Shown here: piece after piece, positions 12,801-27,800 of the stretch
How the letters are laid out: the number at the start of each line of letters is the position of its first letter
How positions within the stretch are numbered: position 1 is the stretch's first letter
Source: Pieris napi
Lineage: Eukaryota > Arthropoda > Insecta > Lepidoptera > Pieridae
Assembly: GCF_905475465.1 (NCBI RefSeq)
Contig: NC_062248.1
Location: forward strand, 8,060,001 to 8,124,000
Direction of reading: 5' to 3'
Length of the DNA stretch: 64,000 bases
The notes under the pieces: generated by a model
What the model saw: the letters and a program-made list of their open reading frames with translations, nothing else
Told to the model about the DNA's origin: nothing
The model's database searches: none
Translations under genes and position numbers: made by a program

Positions 12801-15800
12801 GGTGTTATTCTTCGATGCCGGAAATCATATTCTGGCAACGTTCTGTTCCCAAAGCACTACCTTCCTTCGACAATCATTCCTTATCTCGAAGCTTCCAGGC
12901 TATGGGCTCTTAGAGAAATTATGCAACAGACTCTCAAGCTTTCTGGCCAATCGATGCATCACCGCCGCCCATGGACACTCGCATTGCCAGGAGGCTCGCA
13001 AGTTCGATGCGGGCCTTTTAAGAAATGGTACACTCTTTTTTTTTGCGGAAAACGCGCAAGCATGTGTCGTCTTGGGGTTAAATTGGACTAGATTTAGTCT
13101 ACTTCAGTCCAAGACTCCACGTAGCAGAGTTTCGACTACAGACACAAATTTGTTCCGGTACTCGTCGACAACTGCACGAGAAATACCTGCCCGGCCAGTG
13201 AAAGAGTATCAGTAAAGAGTATCCTCAGTGCTATGAATGTTGCTCAGTTGCAAGATATTATTGATATGCAGTAAAAACAGGGTCGGGGATAGGACAAAGC
13301 CTTGTAGGATCCAAGGGATTCCAAGGTTTAAGTTAGTAACATTCTCCGCCGATGACCACCTTGATGCTCCGATCAGCGAGAAAGCTGGAAATCCAGTTGC
13401 AAAATTTCTTGGGAAGCCAAGGCTCGATGGCTGGAAGCTTCGAGAGCAGAGCTCTGTACCATACCCGAACGAAGGCTTTCGCTATGTCCAAACTTACCGC
13501 CAGCGCATCCCTCTTGGACTCAATTGCCTCTGCCCATCAATTGTGTTAGGTATACAAGACGGTCACCAGCTGAGTGACCACTGCGAAAGCCGTACCAATA
13601 GTCGCTTACAGCTCGTGGCCCTCTAGATACCTCAGAAGCTGGCCCTTAATAATGCTTTCCATTACTTTGGAGAACAAGGAGGTTATAGCTTTTGGGCGAT
13701 AGTTGGACAGATCAGAGCGAACGCGTTTTTTAGGGATCGGATGTATAGAAGCGGTCTTCCAGCACTTAGGAGCAATGCCGAGCGAGTACAGGTACCGGAA
13801 AAGGCGCGTTAAGACCGGAACCAACTCAGGAGCACAAATATGCAGCACAATTAAGGGGGATGCCATCAGGCCCGCTTGAATTATGGATATCCAAGGGAGA
13901 TATAGCTTTGCGGATAGCACGTTGCCGGAATATAGCTTCAGGGATCGTAGTATCACACCGCAATAATGTTGATGGTGCCTTCCCTTGGTCATTTTCCAAA
14001 TTCCATTCCCAAATTCCAAAGTGGAGTTCGACTCAAAAAGACAGCCTAGAAGATCGTTCTTCTCCTTTGCGGCATGGGCCAGCGAGTCATCCTCCCTGTA
14101 TCGTGGTGGAATGGAGGGCTGACAGAACACTGTGTCCTATTCTAGACCCTTTTTTTCTGTATATCAATGACATGTTGCAACTAAGCAACATTCTTTGCTA
14201 TGCTGATAATAGCACTGGGGATACTCTTTACTTTAGACCTGCATTTCTCAGGCAGTTGTCGATCGGTACCGGAACAAACTTGTGTATGAAGTCGAAACTC
14301 TGCTATGTGGAGTCTCGATAGGGGACTCCGTTCCTTTCGGGGATCGGTTTCCTGATATTAAGTGATATCCGCCGCCCATGGACACAATCTTATTGGTTAT
14401 CCTTTCTAGCATTACTTTTTTTTTTAACATTTCTATTTCTACTTGCACTTTTCCCTCTTCTTGGAGGGATGGGTAGATAATTCAAATTTCAAAAAAATCT
14501 AATCTGTCTTATATATCCAAGATCTTCGCGCCTATTCCAGATGCAACTAAATGAATACCTTAATAAGAACTCGATCCGTTTCAATTTTCGATTTTCTTTA
14601 CAAAAAGTTTAAAAAAATAATTGAATATACATACATATATATATATGTATAACTAGTTCGCTTTCATGAAATGCGCCTCTAATAGTGTACTACCTGTAAA
14701 GGATAATAAAATATACACCACATTGAAGATGATTAAATGACATAAATCATTACTTTTAAAATTAGTTCCAGATGTTTTGGATGTAACTAGGAAGTAGTAA
14801 CCTCCTAAAAAAATAATTTCTAATTAATTATCTACTATATCAAGGACATTGATATTGTCATACGTATGTTAATTAATATATAATGATATAAAGATAAGAG
14901 CATCCTTTATTTAACACTTGATAATTTCCTCCTTTTGTTCAATTATGATAATGATGCTATTTTTATTTGATTTACACATCATGTCATGTATACAACATAT
15001 TATATAGAAATATGTCATTCTAACTTAATTCACATTGTTTATTTTATAATGTCCTATTGTTTTACTACTTTAAGCCATAGCCAGTAAATGATAATAAAAT
15101 GTGGAGGTAATAAGCATGAAACGGCGAATACGCTCTAAAGGAAATTCATCATAAGGGAATGAAATAATTTAATAGAATAATGGAATAATTTAAATTTAAA
15201 TTATATCGTTTGAGAGTAATACTTTTACATCGAACTTAATAGGTTCTCGATATGAGCAGAACTAAAAAAATTTAGTTAAAAAAAACCAAAGTAAATCGTT
15301 CAAGACAACAAAACAAGACGGTTCTAGAATAATGATCATGAAATTATGTTAGATTAAATGAAAATTTTGAAAAAACATGCCATATCTTCCCTATCATATT
15401 ATAGTTTTCTTTTCATGGATCATTTTTAAAGTAGGTATGTGATAGGAGATAGACCTTTTTGTTCGTACTCTAGCTAAATTCACAAGAGTTCTTGTTACAA
15501 CAAACAATATGTTGTTATATTATTAGTTAGTACATAATAATAAATAATAATAATTTTATTATTATTAATTTAATATTTTTTTGTTAATTGGGATTTTATT
15601 GTAGAATTATCTGTGTAGGTATTTTTTCTATGATATTAGTAATAACTGTTAAGATAGAGTTCTGAGGGAAATAAATTTATAGATTCCAATAACTGATCCC
15701 AAAACAAATGTGCGTTCGTTGATCATTATTGAATTTTGGAGAGGTTGACAATAATACAACGAGAAATATGTATAACAGCTAACAGATAATTATTAATGTG

Positions 15801-18800
15801 TATTGAATAATAACTAGGGTCTCCAGTCTAGAGGAATCAGTCATAATTCCAAAGAAATTGTCATAAATAAACTACAGACTAGATGGTTCATAAAATGCCC
15901 GAGCGATAAAATTGCATTTATTTAAGTGACGAAGCAGTTCGCGTACAATTCACAATTTTTCATTGTTGATTAATTATTTAGCATTGGCAATTTTAAGCAC
16001 ATTATTATTACACACTTGTTAGTATTAGGGCAAGTTGTCATAAATAGGGTTCAAATGTACATCCAGGACAAAAACAAATAGTTTAAATTTATGATAAATT
16101 TAATTTTAAGTAGTAAAAACTAAAAATAGTTTTGTTTTTGTGAAATTACTAATGTGATGGCCGTAAACACGCATGCGTAAAAATATAATTTTCAAGATTT
16201 TCTTTATTTCTGCTTGAAACTTTTGAGAAGGCGTTATAAACACGATTAAAAATATATTATTTAAATAAACTACGAATGTTTATATTTTTTGATAATAGTC
16301 ATCAATGTAATAAATAATTATTTAATTTAAATTATTTATTTTAAATTTAAAAATGAAAATGACGCATTATAATAACATTATTAATTCCCCCAATAATGGT
16401 GTATAAAACAAAGCTTATATCATAATATTAGTAGATTTTGATGATTATCTAAATATAAATCACAATAAATTCTTATTATTTATGTTACCAGGGAGTGTGA
16501 TGACTTATTTCTAGGGCAGGGTATGATAGTAACAATCGAAGTAGTCCAATCTTTTATTATGGAAACCGTGTAAGTGCTTTATCAATTATCCCTTGCCCCC
16601 AAGGTTGTTTACGAAATTTTCCTCACAAACCTACACACTAATCAAAACATGATACTTGTCATGTCTGTAATATACACTGAAGATTGACGCGAATTTTCAG
16701 TTCTGTTTGTAACGCTGTAAGAAACACGCGTCTGCACGTAACAGAAATTCTATTACGTGCATACATTTACGCGTGATATATCGTAATAAAAATGAAATTT
16801 TAATATATATAAAATTAATATATATTAATATAATACCTTTTAATAATCTTATGTAAGGTAACTTTTAATTATCTATACGTTGTTTTTATGTAATTTCACC
16901 GTCATATTAATTCTTATAATTTAATTAATAATTTCTTCGCACGCTTTCCAGGTTCGAAAAACGAGTCTCCGAATGTCAGCAATAAAAGAATACCCCTTCG
17001 ACCTCAGTGATTTACAAAACCAACGACAAGAGAACTCGCCACCTCCACGATATAATGAAATACCTCCTGCAAAAAACAACTTAGCAACACCGGACGGCAA
17101 GAGAAAAGTCTCCATAATGGCCGATGAACACAAAAGCGGACACACAGAAAGGTATGTTTTAGCTGTATTATTAATAAAAATTAAAACCAATTGATAATAT
17201 GACTAAACAGTATATTATTTTAGTTTATTTTATTGTTAAGTTTAAACTCTTTGATATTATATCCTAAAAATAAAAAATAAAAAGGTTGAAAAAAATAGTT
17301 TATGCCTGCCTTCAACATTAATACTCAGTATATTTTGATTATTTTTTTTCTCCTAGTGTTAGTTTAGATTACTCGTATAATATGGGTTAAACCAAAGATT
17401 GCGTTGATGTCTTTTACTCTCTTCACTGTAATATGTTCCGATGTTAGACCGAATAACTTTAAAAATAATATAATTTTACCGTTGAAACAAAAAAATTTAA
17501 TGTCGTCCATGTATAATATTTGTATTATATTTTCTTCATACAATTCTAGCAACCATTATAATTTAAAATATTGAAGTCCCAAAATTTATTGAAATGTAAA
17601 AGAAATCACCTTTAATATTTATAATAATAAAAAATAAAAAAAGAGACAGTTTGTGCCTACCAAAAATTGCACGAATTTATTATACTAACTTAATTTAATC
17701 TCGTAGTTATTCTTACTTAGTTCATGTGTGATATGATTTTCTTGTAAAATAATATGTTTAGCAACACCGCATTTCACTGCAATTCTAAACTCTGCATACA
17801 ACTCCTGATTGTATTCTCTCATAATTCTCGTGTTGATGATAGTCAATAAAGAGTTCTCTTTCATCGCTCTTATATTTATAGTTTTAAAAATTCTCTTGAT
17901 GGTTATTAAGTATGAAGTATGCCGGTTTGCTTGTTAAAAATTAGTTTAAATTTGTTTGTTTACAGGTGTTAGTGTGTTAGAGCTCGTTAGTAAACCTTTT
18001 CAATAAATAAAAAGTATTAATGATGGCGTAAATATAACCTTTTGCGATCGCTTTGCTGCTACAACTTAACTCGGACCCAATAACTCAAAATTAAATCTCG
18101 CCTGCTACGAATATACAGCTAATATACCTATTTCTTACATTACGTATTATGATATAAATCTCATCAAACATCCATGTACTCCCTCTTTATCGAACTAGGT
18201 ATCAGTAGAATAATTCAGAATCAACCTGGGCCTTCAAGAACAGAGCGTACCATTACTTCATAGGTCAGCTAGACACCCGCCCACCGATGTTGTAGGTATC
18301 CATGGGCGGCGTTATTCATAGATCGCCTGCTCGTTTGTATCATGTTCCATAAATATACCTACATATATTTAGTTCAGTTATCTTAAATATATAAAACAAA
18401 GTCGTGTTAGTTACACCACTTATAACTCAAGTTTAGCTGGACCGATGTTATTTATCTCTTTTTTGGTGGGTTCTTCTCCATTCCGTATAGCAGAATAGGT
18501 AATCATTTTTTTTATAAGTTATCGAATAACAATTAATTACTTAATTAATTTTACGAATGCAAACAGCATGTGGTGCCATCTGTTGACTAAATAAGAAAGG
18601 CAAAGTCCATCAAATATATCTTCAAATATGTCACAAAAGGGAGAATGAAAGGGAGGATGAAATCATAAATTAAGTATAACTAAAGTTAACAAGATTTTAT
18701 TAGACTGTTAGGCGGAACGAAGTCCGCCGGGTCAGCTAGTACCTACTTTAAAAAAAAATGTAACAATTCAAGGCACAAGAAACTTCAGAGCAACAAGAAC

Positions 18801-21800
18801 TCGAATCACAAAAACTAAGTTTTGCTCTTATTCCATTAGTTTTCTTCGATTTGGTTCGATTGCTAGGGAAAAATTTCATTAGTTTTCATATTATTTTTTG
18901 CCACTTGGACTCAGAGGTGTTGTTGAGTACAAAATACTTAGGTTCGTAATAGATAATATATTTAAATATTTGATATATAACTTTTTTAATGAAATTATCG
19001 ATGGGAACATAAATATGTAACATGTATATAATATATATATATAGGTAGAAAGAACCATTTTCTCAGATAAAGACCAGATGCTTAAAATAATCTAAACCGA
19101 CGTAAAATGTACTTATTAACTAATCATTTTTATTTTTTATTTGTTCGTGGTTTACGCTCCAACTAATAATTGTTCATTTAATTTTGAAATTTATATCAAA
19201 AAGACTTCATTTATTTTTATTTTTCAGAATATTTTTCTCAGTATTTCTACGTTACCTTTTATCTTCTTGCCTGAATTAAAAACTGTACACGAACGTCATT
19301 GTAACACATAAGTTTACACATTAGCTTTCGTATTATCTAAAAAAACATACGTTATTTATATAGATATTCGTTACTGGAAACTGATTTATAAGGTCAAAAA
19401 CCTCTGAAAGCATTAACTTAGCTAAACGGTATAATCAATTCCCGTAACGTATCGTTATTCGTAACTAGTACGAGTGACATATTCGCAAAGCAGCGGATAT
19501 GTCCCTTTCACTACTACTTGCACAATTATTACTAACATATCATAACAGAACAACAACATTCATCTTCACATGACGATAAATTGTGAAAGGTGACCGTATG
19601 GCCAGTTAAGCAAGACCCACGCTGCGTTTGTTCTGGCTCGTATACTATAGGCATAGGTGATATCGACAGCTCAACTATACTGGTCACGCCAAAATAATAT
19701 GACTCCTAAGTTGCGACCATGAGTAAGCGAATACTTATACATACTAAACGTTACCTAGACACTAAATTATGATAGGCCTACTTTGAGATCATAATGTACT
19801 CAATATGTCTAGACAGTTACGCGATTTATCATACAGATATATTAACGAAAGAAAAGTGTTAAATATTTATATTTTTTGCATTTAAACGAATTAAATAATT
19901 TACCGTTTGTTATCATTCTTTGGTGCCTCAATTCATGAATTCCCTGTGCATTTTTTATCAAGCGGTTAACTTAATTTAAATTTTTATTAATAACTATAAC
20001 GCACCTACTTAAAGTAAATTATCAAATATAGTATGTAATTATAAAGATATAAATTTATGAAACGTTAATACAAACGTTTTAAATACATATTCAGTTACTC
20101 ATTACATATGCATGCTCGTTGCAAATGGTAACAGTATATTTCACAAAAAACCAGCGACTTTATACCTTACAGACGACATTATCGCCAAACCCACGTGTAC
20201 GATTACACGCATGGCAAAATTTTTGCAGTAAATTTTTTTAACAAATAACCAGATAATTATTCAAAAATATGAGGTTAAAGATGTGAATCCCTGGTGGCAA
20301 CCGTAGAATGAGAAATGTCCAGTCGGTTGATAAAGCCTCTAAAATTTGTCCGGCCAATAACCGTTCAGCCGGCCGGCATTGTGTGGCAGTCACGTGCCCG
20401 GGGTGAGACGAGGCGGGCGGCTTGACGGTCTCGACATTCTCTTATAAGATGCACACACTGTTTCGCATAGGTGTGGAGCGTGCTGGACTTAACGGCATGC
20501 CCGGGCGCACCGAAACACTCTCGTAAAGTTTTAAGTGAAAAAGACTCGCAAAGTGCCATGTAGAATGTCTCACAGTAGCCTTAGTCATTATGACGCCTAC
20601 CTACCGTCAGATTCATCCCTCGAGACGGACCCACTTAATAAACACTGGTAAGCTTTCTTTGTCACCAAATTATTTATTAATATATCAAATATTATTTATA
20701 AATATTCGCGCTTTCATGCATCGGTATTTAAACAAATGAATGTCATAAAATTTCCGAGCGCAACCTTCATTTTATTCACGAAATCTACACGAGTACTTTT
20801 CTGAAGTAATTTCAATAGTAACAATTACCCAGTTATTTTACTAATCAACATGAATAATTAATTACTTTGTATTGTTACATAGCGGTAGGCAGGTAGGTAG
20901 GTATTTTTAATGAAGCCAAACGGTTCTTAGTTAATTAAATATTATAAATCGATCACGATTCATACACGTTAATCTCTGTCAGTCTTATTAGCATAGATTG
21001 TCTATGCTTTAATTTTCATGAATGAAGTAACTAAAGAGACAAAATAAATTAAGGTAGTCCACGACGTAGGATTAAGTTAGTAGGCAACCACTGCATTGAT
21101 ACTTGTATCCACCACGCTACGTCTCGAAAATATCATATAATTATTTAATCGAACTACATATGTGCGAATAGAATTATTTCGTAACATATAAAATAATGTA
21201 AGAAGTAGTTTGTGATACAAGGGAATTATTAAATATCCACCTGAGTTACAACAAAAGTTTAACTATTGCGTATATATAGTTGTCATATTAACAAAAAATA
21301 AAGAAGGGAAAAATTAGAAAAACTTAATAGCTATGAAAGTTACCGTACTATGGGTATTTAGTTAAATAATTTAATTGATATGTAATACAGTATATCTTAA
21401 TAATATCTGGACTAAAGCATTAAAAATTTCGCAAATATCGGTCAATATTAGTATCCAAAGATAAAACCGGTATGTCAACATGCTATTCGTACTTCTAAAA
21501 TGTAATATGCCCCAAATTTATAAAACAACATTTCTTTTATATGTTACAATACAGAGCTTTTTGTTAAAGTAATTAACTTACATGTCCCAGAGTTTATAAA
21601 TTATTTTAGAAATATCTTTTTAAAAAGATGATTGGTGTTAAGTTTAGTTGAAATTAATTAATTTAGGCTTTTTGAATACAAATAAATATCAGAAAGGTCT
21701 ATAAAATAGAAATAAAAGTCTATAAATCCAAAAAAAATATGCTACTACGATAAAGTTACCACGCTATAAATAATAAAAGACAACTTTACAAATAGATCAA

Positions 21801-24800
21801 CACAGACTATAGAGGCTGACAGTATACAATTCCTCAATTTGAGAAATATATGTAAGTATTTACTATTTTTTTATAGGAAACACGAACAAGATCAATTGAT
21901 TGATTCGTAACGTAACTACTTATATTGCTACTAGGCACTTACTCTGCTTAGTCTTATTTGGAGGTTCTATGTCCGAGACAATAATGTTTTGAGATTCACT
22001 AAAGGCTGATGACCTGCTAGTATGGTCTATACTCAAATTCTATAAATAACAAACAATTTTCCTTACATAATCAATTGATTGATTCGTAACGTAACTACTT
22101 TTATTACTACGAGGCACTTGCTCTGTTTAGTCTTATTTGGAGGTTCTATGCCCGAGACAGTAATGTTTTGAAATTCACTAAAGGCTGATGACCTACTGGT
22201 ATGGTCTATACTCAAATTCTATAAATAATAAATTTTCCTTACATAATCAATCATATCTGATATCTAATTATAGTCTACTTGGACGTCTACTATTTTTAGC
22301 AAAAAGAATGTCACGTAAATTGCATTCACAAAAACCTTGCTAGTCACATGACTATCATTTATGGGCATTGCAACCTTTGAGTGCAGGGTTCGAGCGGTAA
22401 CGTTCAATGCCACTACCCTTGAAAATATAATTGATTCAGCAAAATAGCGGCTCTATTGTTATTTTTTATAGCTTTTGTGTTGTACTAGTGAGCTTTGAGA
22501 ATTTGTATTACCTATGGTTCACTAGTTGATTTCGTCTTAACAAAACGACTCAAACACGTGATAACAGAGATACCTTTATTTTTAATTTTGGAATACGCAG
22601 TTCAGGTTTCTCTTTATTTTTTTTTTATAAATCCATCTGCAATCAGCCTCATGGCTTTTATCAGATTTTATAAGAAATAATGACAATTAGGGAACGCAAA
22701 TCCATCCGTTTCTCTTTATAAATATCTACTTTTGTATTTTAAAAACGACTCTCATACTTAATTCACAGTTTTGTAATCAGTCGATTTTTTTTATTAAGCA
22801 ACAAATCTAAGAACTAGATAATAATTTGAGATATTTCTTAAAATTATAAAAATAATGTAATATTTGGTATACCAAAAAAACGTATACGTTAATATGATAG
22901 AACTTTGTAAGTTTAACAAAAAAATATTAAGTTGTACAAAGGTCTTCTAGGAATGCAATTGCGAGATGATTCATGTTGCAAACTTTGTATTTCTACTATC
23001 TATTAAAATTTAATAAATCTCTGTATTATATATGTGGAAAAATTACCTTTAACCCAACTAATAATTAGAAAAGGCCAAAATGTGACAAATACAGGTATGT
23101 AGTTCTAGAGTTTAAGACTGCAAATTGTATGAAGACCTCAATCCTAGCCTAGTTCTTTTACCTATTTATTATGAACGTATTTATTACCCACATGGGTATC
23201 TCTTTCACTATATTTTATTTGAGTTATGTTAGTGTTAACTTTATTTTTTTTACTATATGTAACGTATACAGACAGACAGATATATCACATAGACATATAT
23301 ATTACAAATAAAAACACACACACAAAATAACAATAATCAAAGATAAAAAAAATAAATAAAAGATATAATGAGAGATATATGAAATATTATATATTTTTTC
23401 CTTTTCCCATTCGGTTCGTCTCAAGTATGTAATGCGTGTGTGCTGTGGCTGTAATTGGCCCTGGCTCAGCATTATGCTGAGGAGCAGAATGCTCTACAGC
23501 GCTGGTCATTCTGCCAGACACTTAGTAGAAAATAATAATAATAATATTAATAAAAGTTAGCAGTATAAGTAATGAAGTCTTGTGTAATGTGGTGTGAAGT
23601 AAATAAAATTAAAAGCTAAATAAGAATAATTGTTAAGAATTAGAAAAAAAAAATTTGGGCGGATCAAAAACTAGATTTCGTAGGATTTTCGTTGATTTAA
23701 TAGATTAATTTTATAGCTGCGACTAAAATTAGACTTTAATTTAAGACTCTTCTATACATACGTATATTTTTTAATAAGTTTATAAAATAGACCAAAAAAA
23801 TTAAGCTGCTTTTAATTTACAGTAGGAATGGCCGAGTTTCAGCACAAGCAGAGGGGCCATCGCGGCGGAAAAGCAATTTACACAATGCCATGGCAGCGGA
23901 AATGGATACATCATGGGGTATGCCAAATTATATTTATCTTTTAATTTTTATGCACAAATTGTTGTTTACAATTAATCAGTTTAAGCTATTAATATAAACT
24001 ATGGTTGCAAGGTGTCGAAAACCTGCATTTTTGTTAGTTATATTGAATTATTACCATGTCATGATTGAAATTGTATTACAGTATTTTTTCTAACTACAAA
24101 AAAGTATCAACTTTGTCATAAACTTCGCTCACCTTAATCAACACCATCTAGAAAAACTTAACGATATATACTCACATAACATTGACCTAATTATCAGGGC
24201 AATCCGGTCAATAATAAAACCTAGCCTAACCCGTGTCACAAGCGTAAAAACTTTCGATAAGACGGTGATATCGATTTCAGTCTGCGAGATCTTTTTTTAA
24301 TACAGCAATCCGATATACCGTCCGTTTTCAGAAAACTGCAATTCAGAATCCCTTTTTTTATTTTGGTCTGTTTTGGCTTCGCACCGCTGGACATTTATTT
24401 AATAATATATGTACTATAAAACAATAATGCCCGCCTTCCACTGCGAGCGGAACGGACCCATTACGGACTCCGCTAGACTCGTAACGTTGATTTGAATACA
24501 TTTTCATTTCCGTGGGAAACTCGGTCAACTCGCTAACCTCATATGTGACTCTTTCAACTCGCTCTCTCCGCTGCGCTCGTCTCCGCTTTGGTGGAAGCAC
24601 ATGTATGAAAATCATCGTTACTAGTATAGCGGAGTCCGTAATGGGTCCGTTCCGCTCGCAGTGGAAGGCGGGTATTAAATATTGCTGAAATAGCAACTGT
24701 GTGCTGCCATCGTCATTATATGTCACAGGGCTTATAAATTAACAACGTCACAGTCTAATCAATTTAAAAACCGTTTTTAATATTTGATTACAGTGTTTGC

Positions 24801-27800
24801 GAATATTGCTAGATTGCCTATGTTATCAGACATAACGTAGGATCCTTATAGTGACATTTTTCAAATGGTTCCAGTAGTTTAGGAGTCTGTTGAATGCAAA
24901 CACACAATCAAATATTTCCTCTTTAATATATTAGTACGTGTAGAAAAATCACGAATGCTTTATATATTTATTCGAAAGGTTTTCGTGCTCGACACCCAAC
25001 TGAAAGGTGCCAATTAAACATCTGTTTATTCTCATACGCTGTGAACTGGAATAATCAGCCATGTCTCATACATGTTTAATCCCCAGAACGGCCGACACAC
25101 ATCGAGGGTAGATACAAGAAATACTCCACTACATCATCTGTTCACTCGAAGAAAGCTCATTCACATCACAGCGAACACGTTGAAAGGTAGGTAGATTTTT
25201 AATTGTATTATGAGAAGTTATTCAAGTCATTTTAAAAAGTCTTCCGTTCGGGCACTAGTACATTATGGCGTTAATAAATAATCAAGGCGAGCTTACTATC
25301 CGCATCGTGAGGATATTTTACTACTCTGGTCTGATTATTATTTAACTATTTTATATATAACTTTAGACATTTTAAACATTTAACTAATATTACTCGTACA
25401 TAAAGATACATGACTTAGTTTGTATTACTGTTGAATAATACGTCTTCAGTCTTGGCTCTTTTTTTATTTATAAGGCTATGTTTTGCAATAGGATCTTTAA
25501 GCCTAATCTACTTTTTTTACGCTTTTGTTTCATAACGCTGCTTTAAGTAGACTTGATATAATTTATAAGTATCACCGATAATTAGTAATAGGCCTACGTT
25601 ATAGTAAATAAATAAAAAACAAGATTTAAGCAAATTTTTGATATGACTAAATAATAATGTGCTTCTTGCATCTATCTTCGAATACCTATTGTTCCGAGGT
25701 CCGTGACAACTTCAAAGAACACAGACTTGGTCTACTGAGTTTTCTCTTGCCACGAGATTGAGTAAAGTCAGGACCTTGAGGCTGTGTCGTTATATGAGAG
25801 ATTTTTAAAATACTACCAAAAAGAATTTGTTTTTAATAGGCAAAACATTATGTAGTATTTTTTTAATAGTCATGTTACACTCCTTTAACAGGTCGTGGTG
25901 GTACGCTTGTTGTCAAAAGTGTCACAGTGACGACTCCGGCATTCCGACGTGGGAGCCACCGCACTGGCAAAAATTTTGCCCCTATCCACTATGTCCGTCA
26001 TATCGGCACTTTGCTCAAAACCTATCAGTATTAATTATCGGTGAGTGATTTTAAATAATGAAAATTAGATAATGGTATTCATTTATTCCTTTTTGTTTAG
26101 GTAAAGGAAATAAGAAGCGTTGATAATTTTATATTACAATGGTATATGACGCTACGGGGGGTCTCGGCCTTGCACGGCTGAACGTGATTTTTTAAATATG
26201 TTTGAAATAAATATAGCAATAGTAAGGATTAATATTTTATTTTATGAATTAATTTTACAGTCTTGTAGTTTTGAGTTTATTCGTTACAAATATACATTTT
26301 TCCATTCTTATTAAAATCATTGATCGCTTGTTTTTAAATAAGAGTTCCTTTGAGGATAGTAGTACTCATTCTACCTATATATATGTGTTTTTGGACGTAA
26401 AAATTACGTTACACCTTCATTTTAAAGCATACATTTTATGTGACGAATGGTTTGAAACCCATAACATTATCGTAAATATTATCCGATTAGTTCACCTAAT
26501 AAGTTTATGATTCAATTATAATTATTTCGTTTGTGATTTTGTGAACAAAATGTTATCGTGTATCTTAAAGTCGAATATCCTTAAAATAAAAAATATAATA
26601 AAATATTCGCAACGAGCTGTTTCCCCCAAATTATACCCGCAGGTCCGTTACGCATAAGCGTGTTCTTACAAAAGCAAAAAATAAGATTTGTTTATATGCT
26701 TTCAATAACGACCCAGTTATTTATGCATACATTTAGTAACTTTACGCGGTTTTATTTATTATGCTAGGTGTATAATATAGAACGTAAGTGTATAAGTATC
26801 ACCAAAACTCGTTAGTTAGTCGTCCCAGATTAAAAAAAGGAATTATCCGATTAAATTTTTCCCAATTTTACAGGTATTTTAGTATGGTTAATAGTATGGA
26901 TGGTATTAGGAGACACTGCGGCGCCAGGCGGGCAACTTTTCATGTTGGCAAGTCTAACCATAGCTGCCAATATCGGTGGGTGGCTGATGGTAAAACTGAC
27001 AACCTTACCAGCTCTAATTGGAATGTTGTTTACCGGAGTGTTGTTAAAGAATATTGGCTTCGTTAATTTCGATTCAGAATATTTACACGTGTGCTCGTAT
27101 ATAAGGTGAGTTTAATAAACTTACTAAAAAACGAAATAAACGTCAATAAAAAAAGTTCTCAAATCAAGGACGTAGAACGGACGAGAAAATCTGCCAATAA
27201 ACTTTCCGTCATTCTTTTAAATTGCCAAGTTTGTTGTTTTACAAAATGTTTGTAAGCATCCATCGTGTAAGAACATCTCGATATAAACCTGTAATTATTT
27301 TTATTATTCAAATGTAGGTGTTTAATATGAGCAATTTGTGCCTGACACATCCTTTTTTTTATGTTTTCCAATATAATAACATAATTAATGTTTAGTTGAA
27401 ACTTTGGACTATTTGAAGGGGTGTTTTTAACTGGGCACATTCCTTTTTCAGAAAAATAGCTTTAACGATAATTTTAACCAGAGCTGGCTTAGATTTGGAC
27501 CCAATGGCCATGAAGAAATGTTTCTTTTCCGTAATAAAATTGGCAGTAGTACCATGGACATTTGAATTTGTTTTGTGCGCTGTTATGTCGAACCTTCTGC
27601 TTGGATTGCCTTGGGACTGGGGTTAGTATAATTTAGTATATTTAGTATAATTTTTGTATAATTATTATAAAAATCTACGTTTTCTCATAAAGATATTACT
27701 CTAACTGTTTCAGTTCAGATGAGTGGGTTAGACTCTCGATGAAAAAAAATAATTTGAATTGTCATAAAAAGTGCGTTTTTACGTCTGTCAATGATATTGA

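Noticed and set aside
13237..13626. 129-codon plus-strand ORF
   Set aside because: Reverse strand of the minus-oriented RT fragment; the palm motif reads on the minus strand instead.
24358..24726. 122-codon minus-strand ORF
   Set aside because: It runs through both arms of the GC-rich MITE at 24426-24676; the frame is a by-product of the palindrome.
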